Source of the DNA: AC-32 sp963821495 | GTDB taxonomy: Bacteria > Actinomycetota > Thermoleophilia > Gaiellales > Gaiellaceae | Length of the DNA: 64,000 nucleotides | Assembly (NCBI GenBank): GCA_963821495.1 | Contig: CAWGEA010000003.1 | Span: 496,001-560,000, forward strand | Reading direction: 5' to 3' | Shown: one piece after another, positions 33,514 to 42,993 of the stretch | How positions within the stretch are numbered: position 1 is the stretch's first letter | Layout of the letters: each line of letters begins with the position of its first letter | The notes under the pieces: generated by a model | What the model was told of the DNA's origin: nothing | Seen by the model: the letters and a program-made list of their open reading frames with translations, nothing else | Database searches by the model: none | Position numbers and translations under genes: made by a program

Positions 33514-34537
33514 GTGGAGCTTTCCATGCCGGTCGTCAGGAGCGATCGCTGCCTGCTCCACCAGCCCGCGGCCGAGATCTGGGTCGGCGTGCCCGGCCCG
33601 GCGGCCGAGACGCCCGCCCGCCTGCACGCGATTCTCGATGCGCTCGACGCGCGGATCGTCGACGCCGAGCCGCACGCGGACGAGGCGCTGCTCGCGGTCC
33701 ACGACCAGGAGCTGCTCGCCTATCTCGCCTCTGCCTGGGACGAGTGGGAGGCCGCCGACCTGCCGCAGGAGCAGGTCGTTCCCTACGTGTTCGCACACCG
33801 CGGGCTCGGCGCGCGGCGCCGCCGCCACGGCGGTGTGGGCGAAGCCGGGCTGGTTCGCCTACGACACGATGACGCTGGTCGGGCCGGGGACGTGGGAGGC
33901 GGCTCGCGCTGCGGCCGACGCCGCGCTCACCGCGGTCGACCTCGTCGCGGGCGGCGAGGCAGTCGTCTACGCCTGCACGCGGCCGCCGGGCCACCACGTC
34001 ACGCGCTCGGCCTTCGGCGGGTCGTGCTACCTGAACAACGCCGCGATTGCGGCCGCGGCGCTCTGCGAACGGCTCGACGGGCCGGTTGCCGTGCTCGACG
34101 TGGACGCGCACCACGGCAACGGCACGCAGGAGATCTTCCGCGGCCGCGACGACGTCCGCACGGGGTCCGTCCACGTCGACCCCGCCGCCGGCTGGTTCCC
34201 GCACTTCCTCGGCTTCGCGGACGAGAGCGACGAGTCGAACCTGAACCTGCCGCTCGCGCCGGGCGCCGGCGACGGCCCGTGGCTCGAGGCCGTCGCCGAG
34301 CTCGTGGGCTGGGCGCGCGGCGCGGCGGGGTTGGTCGTCGCGCTGGGCGTCGACGCCGCCTCCGGCGACCCGGAGAGCCCGCTCGAGGTGAGCGGCGCCG
34401 CCTTCCGTGAGGCCGGGCGGCTGATCGGCACGCTGGCCCTACCGACGGTGGTGGTGCAGGAGGGCGGCTACGACCTGCACGCGCTCGGCGAGCTGGTGCG
34501 GGAGACGCTGCTCGGGCTCGAGGAGGGCCGCCCGTGA
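33514..34537 (+). CDS. Histone-deacetylase-family amidohydrolase, interrupted by a +1 frameshift
   Basis: The first ~100 residues (to VVPYVFAHRGLG) are in one frame and the rest (TAVWAKPGWFAYDTMTLVGP onward) in another, with the shift at about 33812-33830 in a run of GC repeats. One extra base would restore a ~340-aa protein. Catalytic features are present in the second part: the HH pair in RPPGHHVTRSAFGG, DVDAHHGNGTQE with the zinc Asp and His, and ALGVDAASGDP with the third zinc ligand. Family members deacetylate acetylpolyamines or other N-acyl compounds. The stop overlaps the GTG of the M28 peptidase gene. Confidence 0.85.
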
Positions 34538-36312
34538 AGTTCTCGCCCGAGTACCTGGCGTACGTCGTCGAGCGGCTGGCCTCGATCGGTTCGCACCCGC
34601 TCGGGTTCCGGGTGGCCGGGACTCCCGAGGAGCGCGAGGCCGTGGACTTCGTCGCGGACGAGATGCGTTCCCTCGGCCTTGTCAACGTCGTCGAGGAGCC
34701 GGTGCCCGTCGACGGCTGGCGGCTCGAGGAGGCGTACGTCGAGCTCGCCGACGGAACCCGCGTGGAGGGCGCGTCGTTCGGCGGCGTCCCCGAGACCGGA
34801 GCGCAGGGGATCGAGGGCGAGCTCGTCCGTGTCGGGCGCGGCGGCCGCAAGCAGCTCGACCGCCTCGACGTCGCCGGGAAGGTCGCGCTGGTCGAGTGGC
34901 AGGTCGCGCGGCTCTGGCCCTACCACGTCGGGCTGGAGCTCGGGCTGCGCGGCGCGAGGGCGATGGTGCTCTACGCGCCCGAGGGCGGGCCGTACTACCA
35001 GGCGCCGCACGCGCTCGGCACCTTCGACGGGATCTGGCACGCCGAGGGGCCGCCGTGCGTGACCATCCGCCGCGAGGACGCGCCGAAGCTCGACGGGCGC
35101 CTGAGAGTCGTGCTCCGCGCGCCACGGCGCCCGGCGGAGGGCTGGAACGTCGTCGGCGAGCTGCCGGGCCGCCGCCGCGGCGCTCCGACCGTCGTCGCCG
35201 GCCACCACGACGGCTGGTTCGCGGCCGCCTTCGACGACGCGACCGGCGTGGCGATGACGCTGGAGCTCGCCCGCGCATTCGCCGAGGCCGGGATTCGGCC
35301 GGAGCGGACGATCGCCTTCGTCTCGCACACCGCCGAGGAGTACGGCATCGCCGAGTCCGCCTACGACTGGTGCTACGGCGCCTGGTACCAGGTGGTCGCC
35401 GAGCACCGCGAGTGGACAACCGGCTCGCCCTTCTACCTCAACGTGGAGGGCTCCGGCCGGCCCGACGTCTTCACGCTCGACGTGCCGCCCGAGCTGACCG
35501 CCTGGGTCCGCCGCCACTGCCGCGCCGCCGCCCGCGACGGGCTGCTGCCGCACGGCCACCGGCTGGCGCGGCCGAACACGTGGACAGAGGTCTGGCCGTT
35601 CCTCGCCGCGGGGATTCCGGCGATCAACGTCTCGACGTTCACGACCGAGTTCGACCGCACCGAGTACCACACCCAGTACGACACCGCCGACAGGGTCGAC
35701 TTCGGCTACCTCGCCAAGCTGACGGAGCTCTGCGCCCGGCTGCTGCTCGACGAGGCGGCGCTGGACTTCGCGGCCCGCGCGCGCGAGCTGCGCAAGCACG
35801 GGCTCGCCCTCGGGCGGATCGAGCCGGCGGACGCGCGCAGGCGCTTCACCGCGCTCGCCCGCGGCCTGCACGGTCTCGCCGCGATCGACGCCCCGCGCTA
35901 CCCGCACGAGCAGACCGCGGCCGACGTCGAGCATCTCGAGCAGGCGCTCGCCGACCTCGACAACGCGGCGAGACCCCTCGCGCGCGTCGGGATCAACTGG
36001 CTCTGTCCCGACCTCTCGCACGACGCGTTCCGTCTCGAGCGCGCCCGCCGCGGCCGCCGCGCGCGCCGCGCCTGCTGGGGCGCGATGGGCGACGCCGACC
36101 CGGGCCCGGACCTCTGGCGCGAGCTCGCCTCGCTGCGCGGCGAGCCCGGCGCGCGTGAACCGGGCCCCTGGCTCGAGCAGAGCCTGCGCGGACACCTCGC
36201 GCGCTCGCGGCGGGAGCTCGAGCGCCGCCTCGACCGCATGGCGGCCGCCGTCGACGGCCGCGTCTTCCCGCTCCCGCGCCCACGCGATCTTCCGGGAGAA
36301 TCACGCGCGTGA
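34534..36312 (+). CDS. M28 family metallopeptidase with PA domain
   Basis: A 592-aa zinc peptidase-like protein. An insertion of PA type (about residues 90-200, KVALVEWQ) precedes the M28 core: first ligands in AGHHDGWFAAAFDDATG, the acidic pair in SHTAEEYG, and the last His in EYHTQYDTADR. About 170 extra helical residues lie at the C-terminus. No signal peptide is seen, suggesting cytosolic aminopeptidase action on imported peptides. The GTG start overlaps the HDAC stop (GTGA) and its own stop overlaps the next GTG. Longer than typical M28 enzymes (300-450 aa). Confidence 0.85.
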   Translation: MKFSPEYLAYVVERLASIGSHPLGFRVAGTPEEREAVDFVADEMRSLGLVNVVEEPVPVDGWRLEEAYVELADGTRVEGASFGGVPETGAQGIEGELVRVGRGGRKQLDRLDVAGKVALVEWQVARLWPYHVGLELGLRGARAMVLYAPEGGPYYQAPHALGTFDGIWHAEGPPCVTIRREDAPKLDGRLRVVLRAPRRPAEGWNVVGELPGRRRGAPTVVAGHHDGWFAAAFDDATGVAMTLELARAFAEAGIRPERTIAFVSHTAEEYGIAESAYDWCYGAWYQVVAEHREWTTGSPFYLNVEGSGRPDVFTLDVPPELTAWVRRHCRAAARDGLLPHGHRLARPNTWTEVWPFLAAGIPAINVSTFTTEFDRTEYHTQYDTADRVDFGYLAKLTELCARLLLDEAALDFAARARELRKHGLALGRIEPADARRRFTALARGLHGLAAIDAPRYPHEQTAADVEHLEQALADLDNAARPLARVGINWLCPDLSHDAFRLERARRGRRARRACWGAMGDADPGPDLWRELASLRGEPGAREPGPWLEQSLRGHLARSRRELERRLDRMAAAVDGRVFPLPRPRDLPGESRA

Positions 36313-37256
36313 AACCGAAAGCGCTACGCCCCGGCGGGACGATCGGCGTCGCGGCTCCCGCGAGCCCGTACGACTCGCGCTCCGAGGTCCTGCGCGGGGT
36401 CGAGTGGTGGGAGTCGCAGGGCTACCGGGTCAAGCTCGCCGAGCACGTCTACGACCGTGACGACTACGTCGCGGGCGACGCGAAGGATCGCGCGGCCGAC
36501 CTGAACGCGCTCTTCGCCGACCCGGAGGTCGACGTCGTCCAGGCGCTGCAGGGCGGCTACGGCTCGGCGCAGGCGATCCCGCACCTCGACTTCGACCTGA
36601 TCCGCGAGCACCCGAAGCCGCTCGTCGGCTTCTCGGACATCACGGCGCTGCACGTGGCGATCCGGCAGCGTGCCGGCTTCCCGACGGTCTACGGCAACGG
36701 CCTGGTCGGGGTCGGCGACCCCGAGGCGACGGAGTTCACACGCGAGCGCCTGCTCGAGGTGCTGACCGGCGACGCGACCGGCCCGGTGCCGCCGAACCCG
36801 GGCGACCCGTACACGCGCGCGATTCGCGGCGGCTCCGTCACCGCGCCGCTCGTCGGCGGCTGCCTCTGGCTGCTGATGCAGACCCTCGGCACGCCCTGGG
36901 AGATCGAGCTCGACGGCGCGATCTTCTTCTTCGAGGACTACAAGTCCGCCCCGTACTACGTCGACGGCCAGCTGACTCAGCTGAAGCACGCGGGCAAGCT
37001 CGACGCGGTGGCCGGGGTCGTCGTCGGCGAGATGGAGGGCTGCGACTGGGGCGACCTGCGGCCGGTGTCGGACTGGGCACGGTCGCGCTCGCTCGAGGAC
37101 GTGCTGGAGGAGCACCTGGAGCCGCTCGGCGTGCCAGTGCTCTACCGGCTGCCGCTCGGGCACGGCAAGCATCTGGCCGCGCTGCCGCTCGGCGTTCGGT
37201 ATACGCTCGACGCCGACCGGCGTACGCTCACGCTCGAGGAGTCTCCCTGGGCGTGA
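36309..37256 (+). CDS. LD-carboxypeptidase (peptidase family S66)
   Basis: A 315-aa enzyme of the LdcA/MccF fold that cleaves the bond between an L-centre and a terminal D-amino acid in murein peptides, or acts on microcin-like acyl nucleotides. The nucleophile Ser is in GFSDITAL, the Glu in FFFEDYKSAPY and the His in PLGHGKHLAAL. Length and motif order are normal. It is coupled to the M28 peptidase (GTGA) and followed after only 13 bases by the Dpp-type binding protein, so it probably trims imported cell-wall peptides. Confidence 0.93.
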   Translation: MKPKALRPGGTIGVAAPASPYDSRSEVLRGVEWWESQGYRVKLAEHVYDRDDYVAGDAKDRAADLNALFADPEVDVVQALQGGYGSAQAIPHLDFDLIREHPKPLVGFSDITALHVAIRQRAGFPTVYGNGLVGVGDPEATEFTRERLLEVLTGDATGPVPPNPGDPYTRAIRGGSVTAPLVGGCLWLLMQTLGTPWEIELDGAIFFFEDYKSAPYYVDGQLTQLKHAGKLDAVAGVVVGEMEGCDWGDLRPVSDWARSRSLEDVLEEHLEPLGVPVLYRLPLGHGKHLAALPLGVRYTLDADRRTLTLEESPWA

Positions 37257-37272
37257 CAAGGAGGAGGGTGTG

Positions 37273-38919
37273 ATGAAGAAGCGGTGGCTGGCAGCGCTCG
37301 CGACGGGGTGCCTCGCGGCCGGCCTCGCCGCCTATGCGGCGACGGCGAACGGCTCGAGCGCGGGCCCGGCGGTGAAGACGGGCGGCACGTTCCGGCTCGG
37401 CACGAGCTCGCGGATCGACTCGCTGAACCCGTACGTCGCCTTCAACCAGGACGCGTACTCGATGTTCGAGTACGTCTACCCGGAGCTCGTCCAGTACGAC
37501 AAGGCCAACCGGAAGTTCGTCGCCGACTTCGCCACGTCGTGGCACGCGAGCAACGGCGGCAAGACCTGGACGTTCAAGACGCGCAAGGGCGCGAAGTGGA
37601 CGGACGGCAAGCCGTTGACCGCGAAGGACGCGGCCTGGACGATCAACACCGACATCAAGTACGCGGCCGGCGGCGCCGCGAACGCCGCGGGCCTGATCGC
37701 GCACATCAAGAACGCGAAGGCCCCGAACGCGACCACGCTGGTCGTCAACTACGAGAAGGCGCCGGGCAACGTGCTCGGCCAGTTCCAGCAGTTCGCAATG
37801 CTGCCGCAGCACGTCTGGAGCAAGCACATCGGCCACAAGGGCACCGATCTCAAGCGCTTTTCCAACAACCCGCTGGTCGGCGCCGGGCCGTTCAAGCTCG
37901 CGAAGTTCAAGAAGGACGACATCGCGCTCTTCCAGCGCAACGGCTCCTTCTACGGCGAGAAGCCGCTCGTCGACGGATTCGGCCTGCGGATGTTCTCGAA
38001 CGAGGACACGCTGGTCACGGCGCTGAAGAGCCACGAGATCGACGCGATCGAGGCCGCGCCCGGAACGGCGATCGCGACGCTGAAGAAGAGCTTCAACGTC
38101 CGCTCGGTTCCCGGGGTCGACCAGACCGACTTCATCATCAACTCGAACCCCAAGAAGACGGCGCACCGGGAGCTCCTGAACCCGAAGGTGAAGGCGGCGA
38201 TGGCGCACGCGATCGACCGCAAGCAGATCATCCAGGTCGTCTTCCTCGGCTACGCGAAGCCGGCGAGCTCGATCATCCCCCCGGCCACCGGCACGTGGCA
38301 CAACCCGAGCGTGAAGCCCGAGAGCTTCAACCTCGCGCTCGCGAACAAGCTCCTCGACCAGGCCGGCTTCAAGAAGCGCTCCGGCGGGATCCGCCTCGCG
38401 AGCGGCCGCAAGATGTCGTACGAGGTGATCACCCCGACCGACGTGCCGAGCGTCAACCGCACCTTCCAGATCCTCCAGCCCGACTTCAAGAAGATCGGGA
38501 TCCAGCTCAAGCAGCGCGCGCTCGACTCGACGGCGGCCTTCGACGCGATCACCGCGCCGAACACCAAGTACACGAAGTTCGACCTCGCGATGTGGGACTG
38601 GGTCGCGCTGATCGACCCCGACTTCATGCTCTCGGTGGTGACCTGTGCCCAGTTCGGCGGCTGGAGCGACAGCGGCTTCTGCGACAAGCGCTACGACACG
38701 ATGTACTCGCAGCAGCAGCTGACGCCGAACCAGGCCAAGCGCAAGGCGCTCGTCTGGAAGATGCAGCGCTACCTGCAGGCGAAGCGGCCGTACATCTGGC
38801 TCGCCGCGCAGGACGCGGTCTGGGCCGTGAGCAAGAGCTGGGGCGGGCTCGTCGCCTCGCCGCAGGGCCCGTTCAACTCGATCAACAAGTTCAGCCTCTC
38901 GAGGGTGCACCAGCAGTAG
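37273..38919 (+). CDS. Peptide ABC transporter substrate-binding protein (DppA/OppA family)
   Basis: A 548-aa family 5 extracellular binding protein. The signal region contains LATGCLAAG, a possible lipobox, otherwise a Sec signal ending near residue 27. The mature part begins GGTFRLGTSSRIDSLNPY and has AHAIDRKQIIQ, LLDQAGF and ALIDPDFMLS, typical of dipeptide/oligopeptide and nickel binders. ATG at 37273 is preferred to GTG at 37270, with AAGGAGGAGG just upstream. It captures peptides for the two permeases and two ATPases that follow. Confidence 0.92.
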   Translation: MKKRWLAALATGCLAAGLAAYAATANGSSAGPAVKTGGTFRLGTSSRIDSLNPYVAFNQDAYSMFEYVYPELVQYDKANRKFVADFATSWHASNGGKTWTFKTRKGAKWTDGKPLTAKDAAWTINTDIKYAAGGAANAAGLIAHIKNAKAPNATTLVVNYEKAPGNVLGQFQQFAMLPQHVWSKHIGHKGTDLKRFSNNPLVGAGPFKLAKFKKDDIALFQRNGSFYGEKPLVDGFGLRMFSNEDTLVTALKSHEIDAIEAAPGTAIATLKKSFNVRSVPGVDQTDFIINSNPKKTAHRELLNPKVKAAMAHAIDRKQIIQVVFLGYAKPASSIIPPATGTWHNPSVKPESFNLALANKLLDQAGFKKRSGGIRLASGRKMSYEVITPTDVPSVNRTFQILQPDFKKIGIQLKQRALDSTAAFDAITAPNTKYTKFDLAMWDWVALIDPDFMLSVVTCAQFGGWSDSGFCDKRYDTMYSQQQLTPNQAKRKALVWKMQRYLQAKRPYIWLAAQDAVWAVSKSWGGLVASPQGPFNSINKFSLSRVHQQ

Positions 38920-38947
38920 GCGTCGTCGTGAAGCGGGGTCGGTTGCC

Positions 38948-39910
38948 GTGAGCGGCGCGGACTACGTCCTCAAACGGCTGGCGTTTGCCGTCCTGACGGT
39001 CTTCATCGCCGTCACGATCAACTTCGCGCTCTTCCGGCTCGCCCCCGGGAGCGCCGTCACGAACCTCGCGCGCGTGCCGCACGCAACGCCCGAGACGCGC
39101 CAGGCGCTGAAGCGGCAGTTCGGGCTCGACAAGTCGCGCTTCCAGCAGTACGTGATCTACCTGCGCGAGCTCGCCCACGGGAATCTCGGCATCTCGTTCG
39201 CCAACAGCCAGCCCGTCACCGACAACCTGCGCACTGCGCTGATCAACACGGTCCCGATGGTCATGCTCGGCACGTTCTTCGCGATCGTGCTGGGGACGTT
39301 CACCGGGATCCTCGCGGCCTGGCGCCGCGGCACGGCCGCGGAGGGGCTGTCCGTCACGACCGCGCTCGGCTTCTACTCGATGCCGACGCACTGGCTCGGC
39401 CTGATGCTGGTGATCCTGTTCGCGGGCATCCTCCCGACCGGCGGGATGTCGAACGAGTTCCTGATCGACCCCCCGTTCTGGACGCACGTCAAGGACCTGG
39501 GCGAGCACATCGTGCTCCCCTCGCTCACGCTCGGGCTCGTCCTCTTCGGCGAGTACACGCTGATCGTCCGCTCGGCGATGCTCGAGACGCTCGGCGAGGA
39601 CTACATCCTCACCGCGCGCGCGAAGGGGTTGAAGCCGGGGGCGATCCTGCGCCGGCACGCCCTGCGGAACGCGCTGCTGCCGATCGCGACCCTCGTCGCG
39701 CTCTCGCTCGGCTACATCGTGGCCGGCGCGATCCTGATCGAGACGGTCTTCTCGTGGCCCGGGATCGGCCGCGCAGTCTACGACGCGGTCCTGCAGCGCG
39801 ACTACCCGATGCTGCAGGGCGCCTTCCTGGTGCTGACCGTCTCGGTCGTCCTCTTCAACCTGATCGCCGACCTCCTCTACTTCCGGCTCGACCCGAGGAT
39901 CACCGAATGA
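38948..39910 (+). CDS. Peptide ABC transporter permease (DppB family)
   Basis: A 320-aa permease with six helices. The DppB opening GADYVLKRLAFAVLTVF, the loop RLAPGSAV, and coupling motif LTARAKGLKPGAILRRHALR are diagnostic. GTG at 38948 follows the binding-protein stop by 28 bases. It pairs with the permease at 40074 to form the channel. Its stop (TGA 39908-39910) overlaps an ATG that begins the same eleven bases as the next gene's start. Confidence 0.93.
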   Translation: MSGADYVLKRLAFAVLTVFIAVTINFALFRLAPGSAVTNLARVPHATPETRQALKRQFGLDKSRFQQYVIYLRELAHGNLGISFANSQPVTDNLRTALINTVPMVMLGTFFAIVLGTFTGILAAWRRGTAAEGLSVTTALGFYSMPTHWLGLMLVILFAGILPTGGMSNEFLIDPPFWTHVKDLGEHIVLPSLTLGLVLFGEYTLIVRSAMLETLGEDYILTARAKGLKPGAILRRHALRNALLPIATLVALSLGYIVAGAILIETVFSWPGIGRAVYDAVLQRDYPMLQGAFLVLTVSVVLFNLIADLLYFRLDPRITE

Positions 39911-39917
39911 GCGTCGC

Positions 39918-40073
39918 GCGCCTTCGGCTCGCTCCCGCGCGGGAAACCAGATTTCCCCCGCGTGCCCCTTTCTTCCTCCGAGGTCGCCTCGGCTCAGCCG
40001 AGGAGCACGAACGGGGGAACCTCCCGGTTCCCCCCAAGCCCCTTCCACACGCTCATCGCCCGGGGTCCGGTCG
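39918..40073 (+). repeat. Putative 156-base palindromic insertion between the two permease genes
   Basis: The sequence is flanked by the direct repeat ATGAGCGTCGC (39907-39917 and 40074-40084), as if inserted with duplication of an 11-base target. It contains two strong hairpins: CCTCGGC-TCA-GCCGAGG (39987-40003) and GGGGGAACC-TCCC-GGTTCCCCC (40013-40034). It separates two genes that were probably coupled by an ATGA overlap. No open frame of interest is inside. It resembles a REP/MITE-like unit; no second copy is in the window. Confidence 0.5.
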
Positions 40074-41030
40074 ATGAGCGTCGCCGCCCGCGAGCCCGGC
40101 GCGGTCATCGAGCAGGCGCCGATCCGCTCGCGTCGCGGTCTCGTCTGGCAGGCGATCCGCCATCGGCCCTCGGCGATCGCGGGGGCGACCATCCTGCTCG
40201 CGGTCATCCTCGCGGCGCTGCTCGCGCCGGTGCTCGCCCCCTACGACCTGCACGAGCAGGTCGGGCCAGTCTTCGGCCACCCGTCCCGGAGCCATCCGCT
40301 CGGCCTCGACGACGGCGGCATCGACATGGTCACGCTGCTGATGTGGGGCGCACGGGTTTCGCTCGTGGTCGGCTTCGCGGCGACCTTCGTCTCGATGGTG
40401 ATCGGCGGCACCGTCGGCGTCGCCGCCGGCTACTTCGGCGGCAGGACCGACACGGTGCTGATGCGGATCACCGACTACTTCCTCGTCATTCCCGACGTGC
40501 CGCTGATGATCGTCGTGGCGGCGATCTGGGGCCCGAGCCTCTTCCACATCGTGATCGTGATCGGGATCCTGCTCTGGACGTCGACGGCGCGGGTGATCCG
40601 CGCACAGGTCAAGAGCGTGCGCGAGCGCGTCTACGTGAAGCGGGCGCGCGCGCTCGGGGCCGGCCACCTGCGGATCGTCGCCCGCCACGTGCTGCCGCAG
40701 GTCGCGCCGTTGCTGATCGCGAACACGGTGCTGACGATCGCGGTCGCGATCTTCGACGAGACGGCGCTCGCGTTCCTGGGCCTGGGCGATCCGAGCCGGA
40801 TCTCGCTCGGGAAGATCATCGAGAACGCCTTCCAGCGGGCGGCGATCTCGACGGGCGCCTGGTGGGCGATCGTGCCGCCCGGCGCGCTCGTGGCGGTGAT
40901 CATCCTCGGCTGCAGCCTGCTCGGCGGCGCGATCGAGGACGCGCTCAACCCGCGGCTGCGGGTCGCGCACCTCTCGGCGCGCAGCTTCCGCCTGCGCCCC
41001 CTCGTCGGCCGGGGCTCCGAGGCGTTGTGA
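40074..41030 (+). CDS. Peptide ABC transporter permease (DppC family)
   Basis: A 318-aa permease with a cytosolic N-terminus (about 30 residues), first helix ATILLAVILAALLAP, then YDLHEQVG and HPLGLDDGGIDMVTLLMWGAR, typical of DppC. The coupling motif is VKRARALGAGHLRIVARHVLP. No ribosome site is obvious before ATG 40074; before the putative insertion it would have been coupled to DppB. Confidence 0.92.
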   Translation: MSVAAREPGAVIEQAPIRSRRGLVWQAIRHRPSAIAGATILLAVILAALLAPVLAPYDLHEQVGPVFGHPSRSHPLGLDDGGIDMVTLLMWGARVSLVVGFAATFVSMVIGGTVGVAAGYFGGRTDTVLMRITDYFLVIPDVPLMIVVAAIWGPSLFHIVIVIGILLWTSTARVIRAQVKSVRERVYVKRARALGAGHLRIVARHVLPQVAPLLIANTVLTIAVAIFDETALAFLGLGDPSRISLGKIIENAFQRAAISTGAWWAIVPPGALVAVIILGCSLLGGAIEDALNPRLRVAHLSARSFRLRPLVGRGSEAL

Positions 41031-41998
41031 GCGCCCTGCTCGAGCTCGAGGACCTACACGTCTGGTTCGACCTGGGCGAAGGACGCGAGCTCCACGCCGT
41101 CCAGGGGGTGTCGCTCGCCCTCGACGCGGGAGAGCGGCTGGGGCTCGTCGGCGAGTCCGGCTGCGGCAAGACGACGAGCGTGCTCGGGCTCCTGGGCCTG
41201 CTGCCGCCGAGCGCGTGGGTGTCGGGCCGCGTGCTGCTGAACGGCCACGACATCCTCGCCGGAGGCGAGGAGACGATCCGCCCGCACCGCTGGACCGAGC
41301 TCGCGATCGTCTTCCAGGGCGCGATGAACGCGCTCAACCCCGTGCAGACCGTCTCGGCGCAGATCGTCGAGGCGCTCGAGCTGCACGGCTCCGCGTCCGG
41401 TCGGGCCGCGAAGGCCCGCGTGGGGGAGCTGCTCGAGGCGGTCGGCATCCCCGGCGACCGTGGCGGCGGCTTCCCGCACGAGTTCTCCGGGGGCATGCGC
41501 CAGCGAGCCGCGATCGCGATGGCGCTCGCGTGCAACCCGAGCGTGCTGGTCGCGGACGAGCCGACGACGGCGCTCGACGTGATGGTGCAGGCCCAGATCC
41601 TCGAGCTGCTGGACTCGCTCTGCCGCGACTTCGGGCTGGCGCTGCTGCTCGTCACGCACGACCTGCCGGTCGTCGCGCAGCTCTGCGACCGCGCCGCCGT
41701 CATGTACGCCGGGGAGATCGTCGAGGCCGGATCGGTGGACGCGCTCTTCCACGACCCGCGCCACCCGTACACGCGGCTCCTGTTCGCCGCGACGCCGGAC
41801 CTGCACGGCAACGGTGCGCCGGTCTCGATCCCGGGAGCGCCGCCGCGGCTCGACCGGCCGCTCGAGGGCTGCCCCTTCCACCCGCGCTGCGACCGCGTCC
41901 TCTCGCGCTGCCCCCACGAGCATCCGGCGCTGCGCCGGCTCGAGGGCGGGCGCGAGGCGGCCTGCCACCTGAACGACCTGCCCGCGGAGGTCGTGTGA
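41027..41998 (+). CDS. Peptide ABC transporter ATP-binding protein (DppD family)
   Basis: A 323-aa ATPase with Walker A GESGCGKT, Q-loop VFQGAMNALNP, signature FSGGMRQRAAIA and Walker B VLVADEPTTALD. The C-terminal Oligo_HPY region contains CPFHPRCDRVLSRC. The GTG start overlaps the permease stop (GTGA), and its stop overlaps the GTG of the second ATPase. All functional residues are intact. Confidence 0.94.
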   Translation: MSALLELEDLHVWFDLGEGRELHAVQGVSLALDAGERLGLVGESGCGKTTSVLGLLGLLPPSAWVSGRVLLNGHDILAGGEETIRPHRWTELAIVFQGAMNALNPVQTVSAQIVEALELHGSASGRAAKARVGELLEAVGIPGDRGGGFPHEFSGGMRQRAAIAMALACNPSVLVADEPTTALDVMVQAQILELLDSLCRDFGLALLLVTHDLPVVAQLCDRAAVMYAGEIVEAGSVDALFHDPRHPYTRLLFAATPDLHGNGAPVSIPGAPPRLDRPLEGCPFHPRCDRVLSRCPHEHPALRRLEGGREAACHLNDLPAEVV

Positions 41999-42993
41999 GC
42001 GCGAACGGCCGGCTGCTCGAGGTCGACGAGCTCGTCGTCCACTACCCGGTCGCCCGCGGGCTGGTCGGCGCGGTCATGCGCCGGGCGCAGCAGACGGTGC
42101 GGGCGGTCGACGGCGTCTCGTTCACGCTCGAGCGCGGCGAGCTGCTGGCGCTCGTCGGCGAGTCCGGCTGCGGGAAGACGACCACCGCGCAGACCGTGCT
42201 GCGGCTGCTGGAGCCGGTCGGCGGCCGGATCGCCTTTCACGGCCAGGACATCACCGCGCTCGGCCACCGCGAGCTGCGCCCGCTGCGGCGGCGGATGCAG
42301 ATCGTCTACCAGGACCCCTACGAGTCGCTCGACCCACGGCTGACGGTGCGCGACACGATCGAGGAGCCGTTGCTGATCCACCGCGCAGGCGGCTCGAAGG
42401 CCGAGCGGGCCGAGCTCGTGCGCGACGCTCTCGCCCGCGTCGAGCTGACCCCACCGGAGCTCTTCCTCGAGCGCTACCCGCACGAGCTCTCGGGCGGCCA
42501 GCGGCAGCGTGTCGCGATCGCGGCTGCGATCGTGCTCGGGCCCGAGTTGCTCGTCGCCGACGAGCCGGTCTCGATGCTCGACGTCTCAGTTCGCGCCGGG
42601 GTGCTCGCGCTGCTCGACCGGCTGCGCGAGGGCGGGCTCGGCGTCCTGATGATCACGCACGACCTCTCGACCGCCGCCCGCTTCGCCGACCGGATCGCGG
42701 TCATGTACCTGGGCCGCATCGTCGAGGAGGGGCCGGCCGCCGCGGTCGTCGCCGACCCCCAGCACCCGTACACGAAGGCGCTGCTCTCGGTCGTCCCGCG
42801 GCGCGACCCGCGCGAGCGCTCGCGGCCGCAGATCCTGCGCGGCGAGGCGCCCGACGCCGTTCGCATCCCCGCGGGCTGCCGCTTCCACCCGCGCTGCCCG
42901 GTGGCGATCGCCGACTGCCGCGAGATCGACCCGCCGCTCGAGCCCGCAGGCTCCGGCGCGCGGCACAGGGCCGCGTGCATCCTCGCTGGCTGA
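41995..42993 (+). CDS. Peptide ABC transporter ATP-binding protein (DppF family)
   Basis: A 332-aa ATPase with the DppF-type N-terminus (VDELVVHYPVARG), Walker A GESGCGKT, MQIVYQDPYESLDPR, signature LSGGQRQRVAIA and Walker B LLVADEPVSMLDVS, where Glu of the Walker B is present. The C-terminal CRFHPRCPVAIADC completes the Oligo_HPY domain. It overlaps the following MFS gene by 19 bases, showing the operon continues. Confidence 0.94.
   Translation: MSANGRLLEVDELVVHYPVARGLVGAVMRRAQQTVRAVDGVSFTLERGELLALVGESGCGKTTTAQTVLRLLEPVGGRIAFHGQDITALGHRELRPLRRRMQIVYQDPYESLDPRLTVRDTIEEPLLIHRAGGSKAERAELVRDALARVELTPPELFLERYPHELSGGQRQRVAIAAAIVLGPELLVADEPVSMLDVSVRAGVLALLDRLREGGLGVLMITHDLSTAARFADRIAVMYLGRIVEEGPAAAVVADPQHPYTKALLSVVPRRDPRERSRPQILRGEAPDAVRIPAGCRFHPRCPVAIADCREIDPPLEPAGSGARHRAACILAG

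Noticed and set aside
39907..40077. Short frame starting ATGAGCGTCGCG between dppB and dppC
   Set aside because: The translation is Pro/Arg-rich and ends at the next start codon. It is better explained as the duplicated start region plus a palindromic insert.
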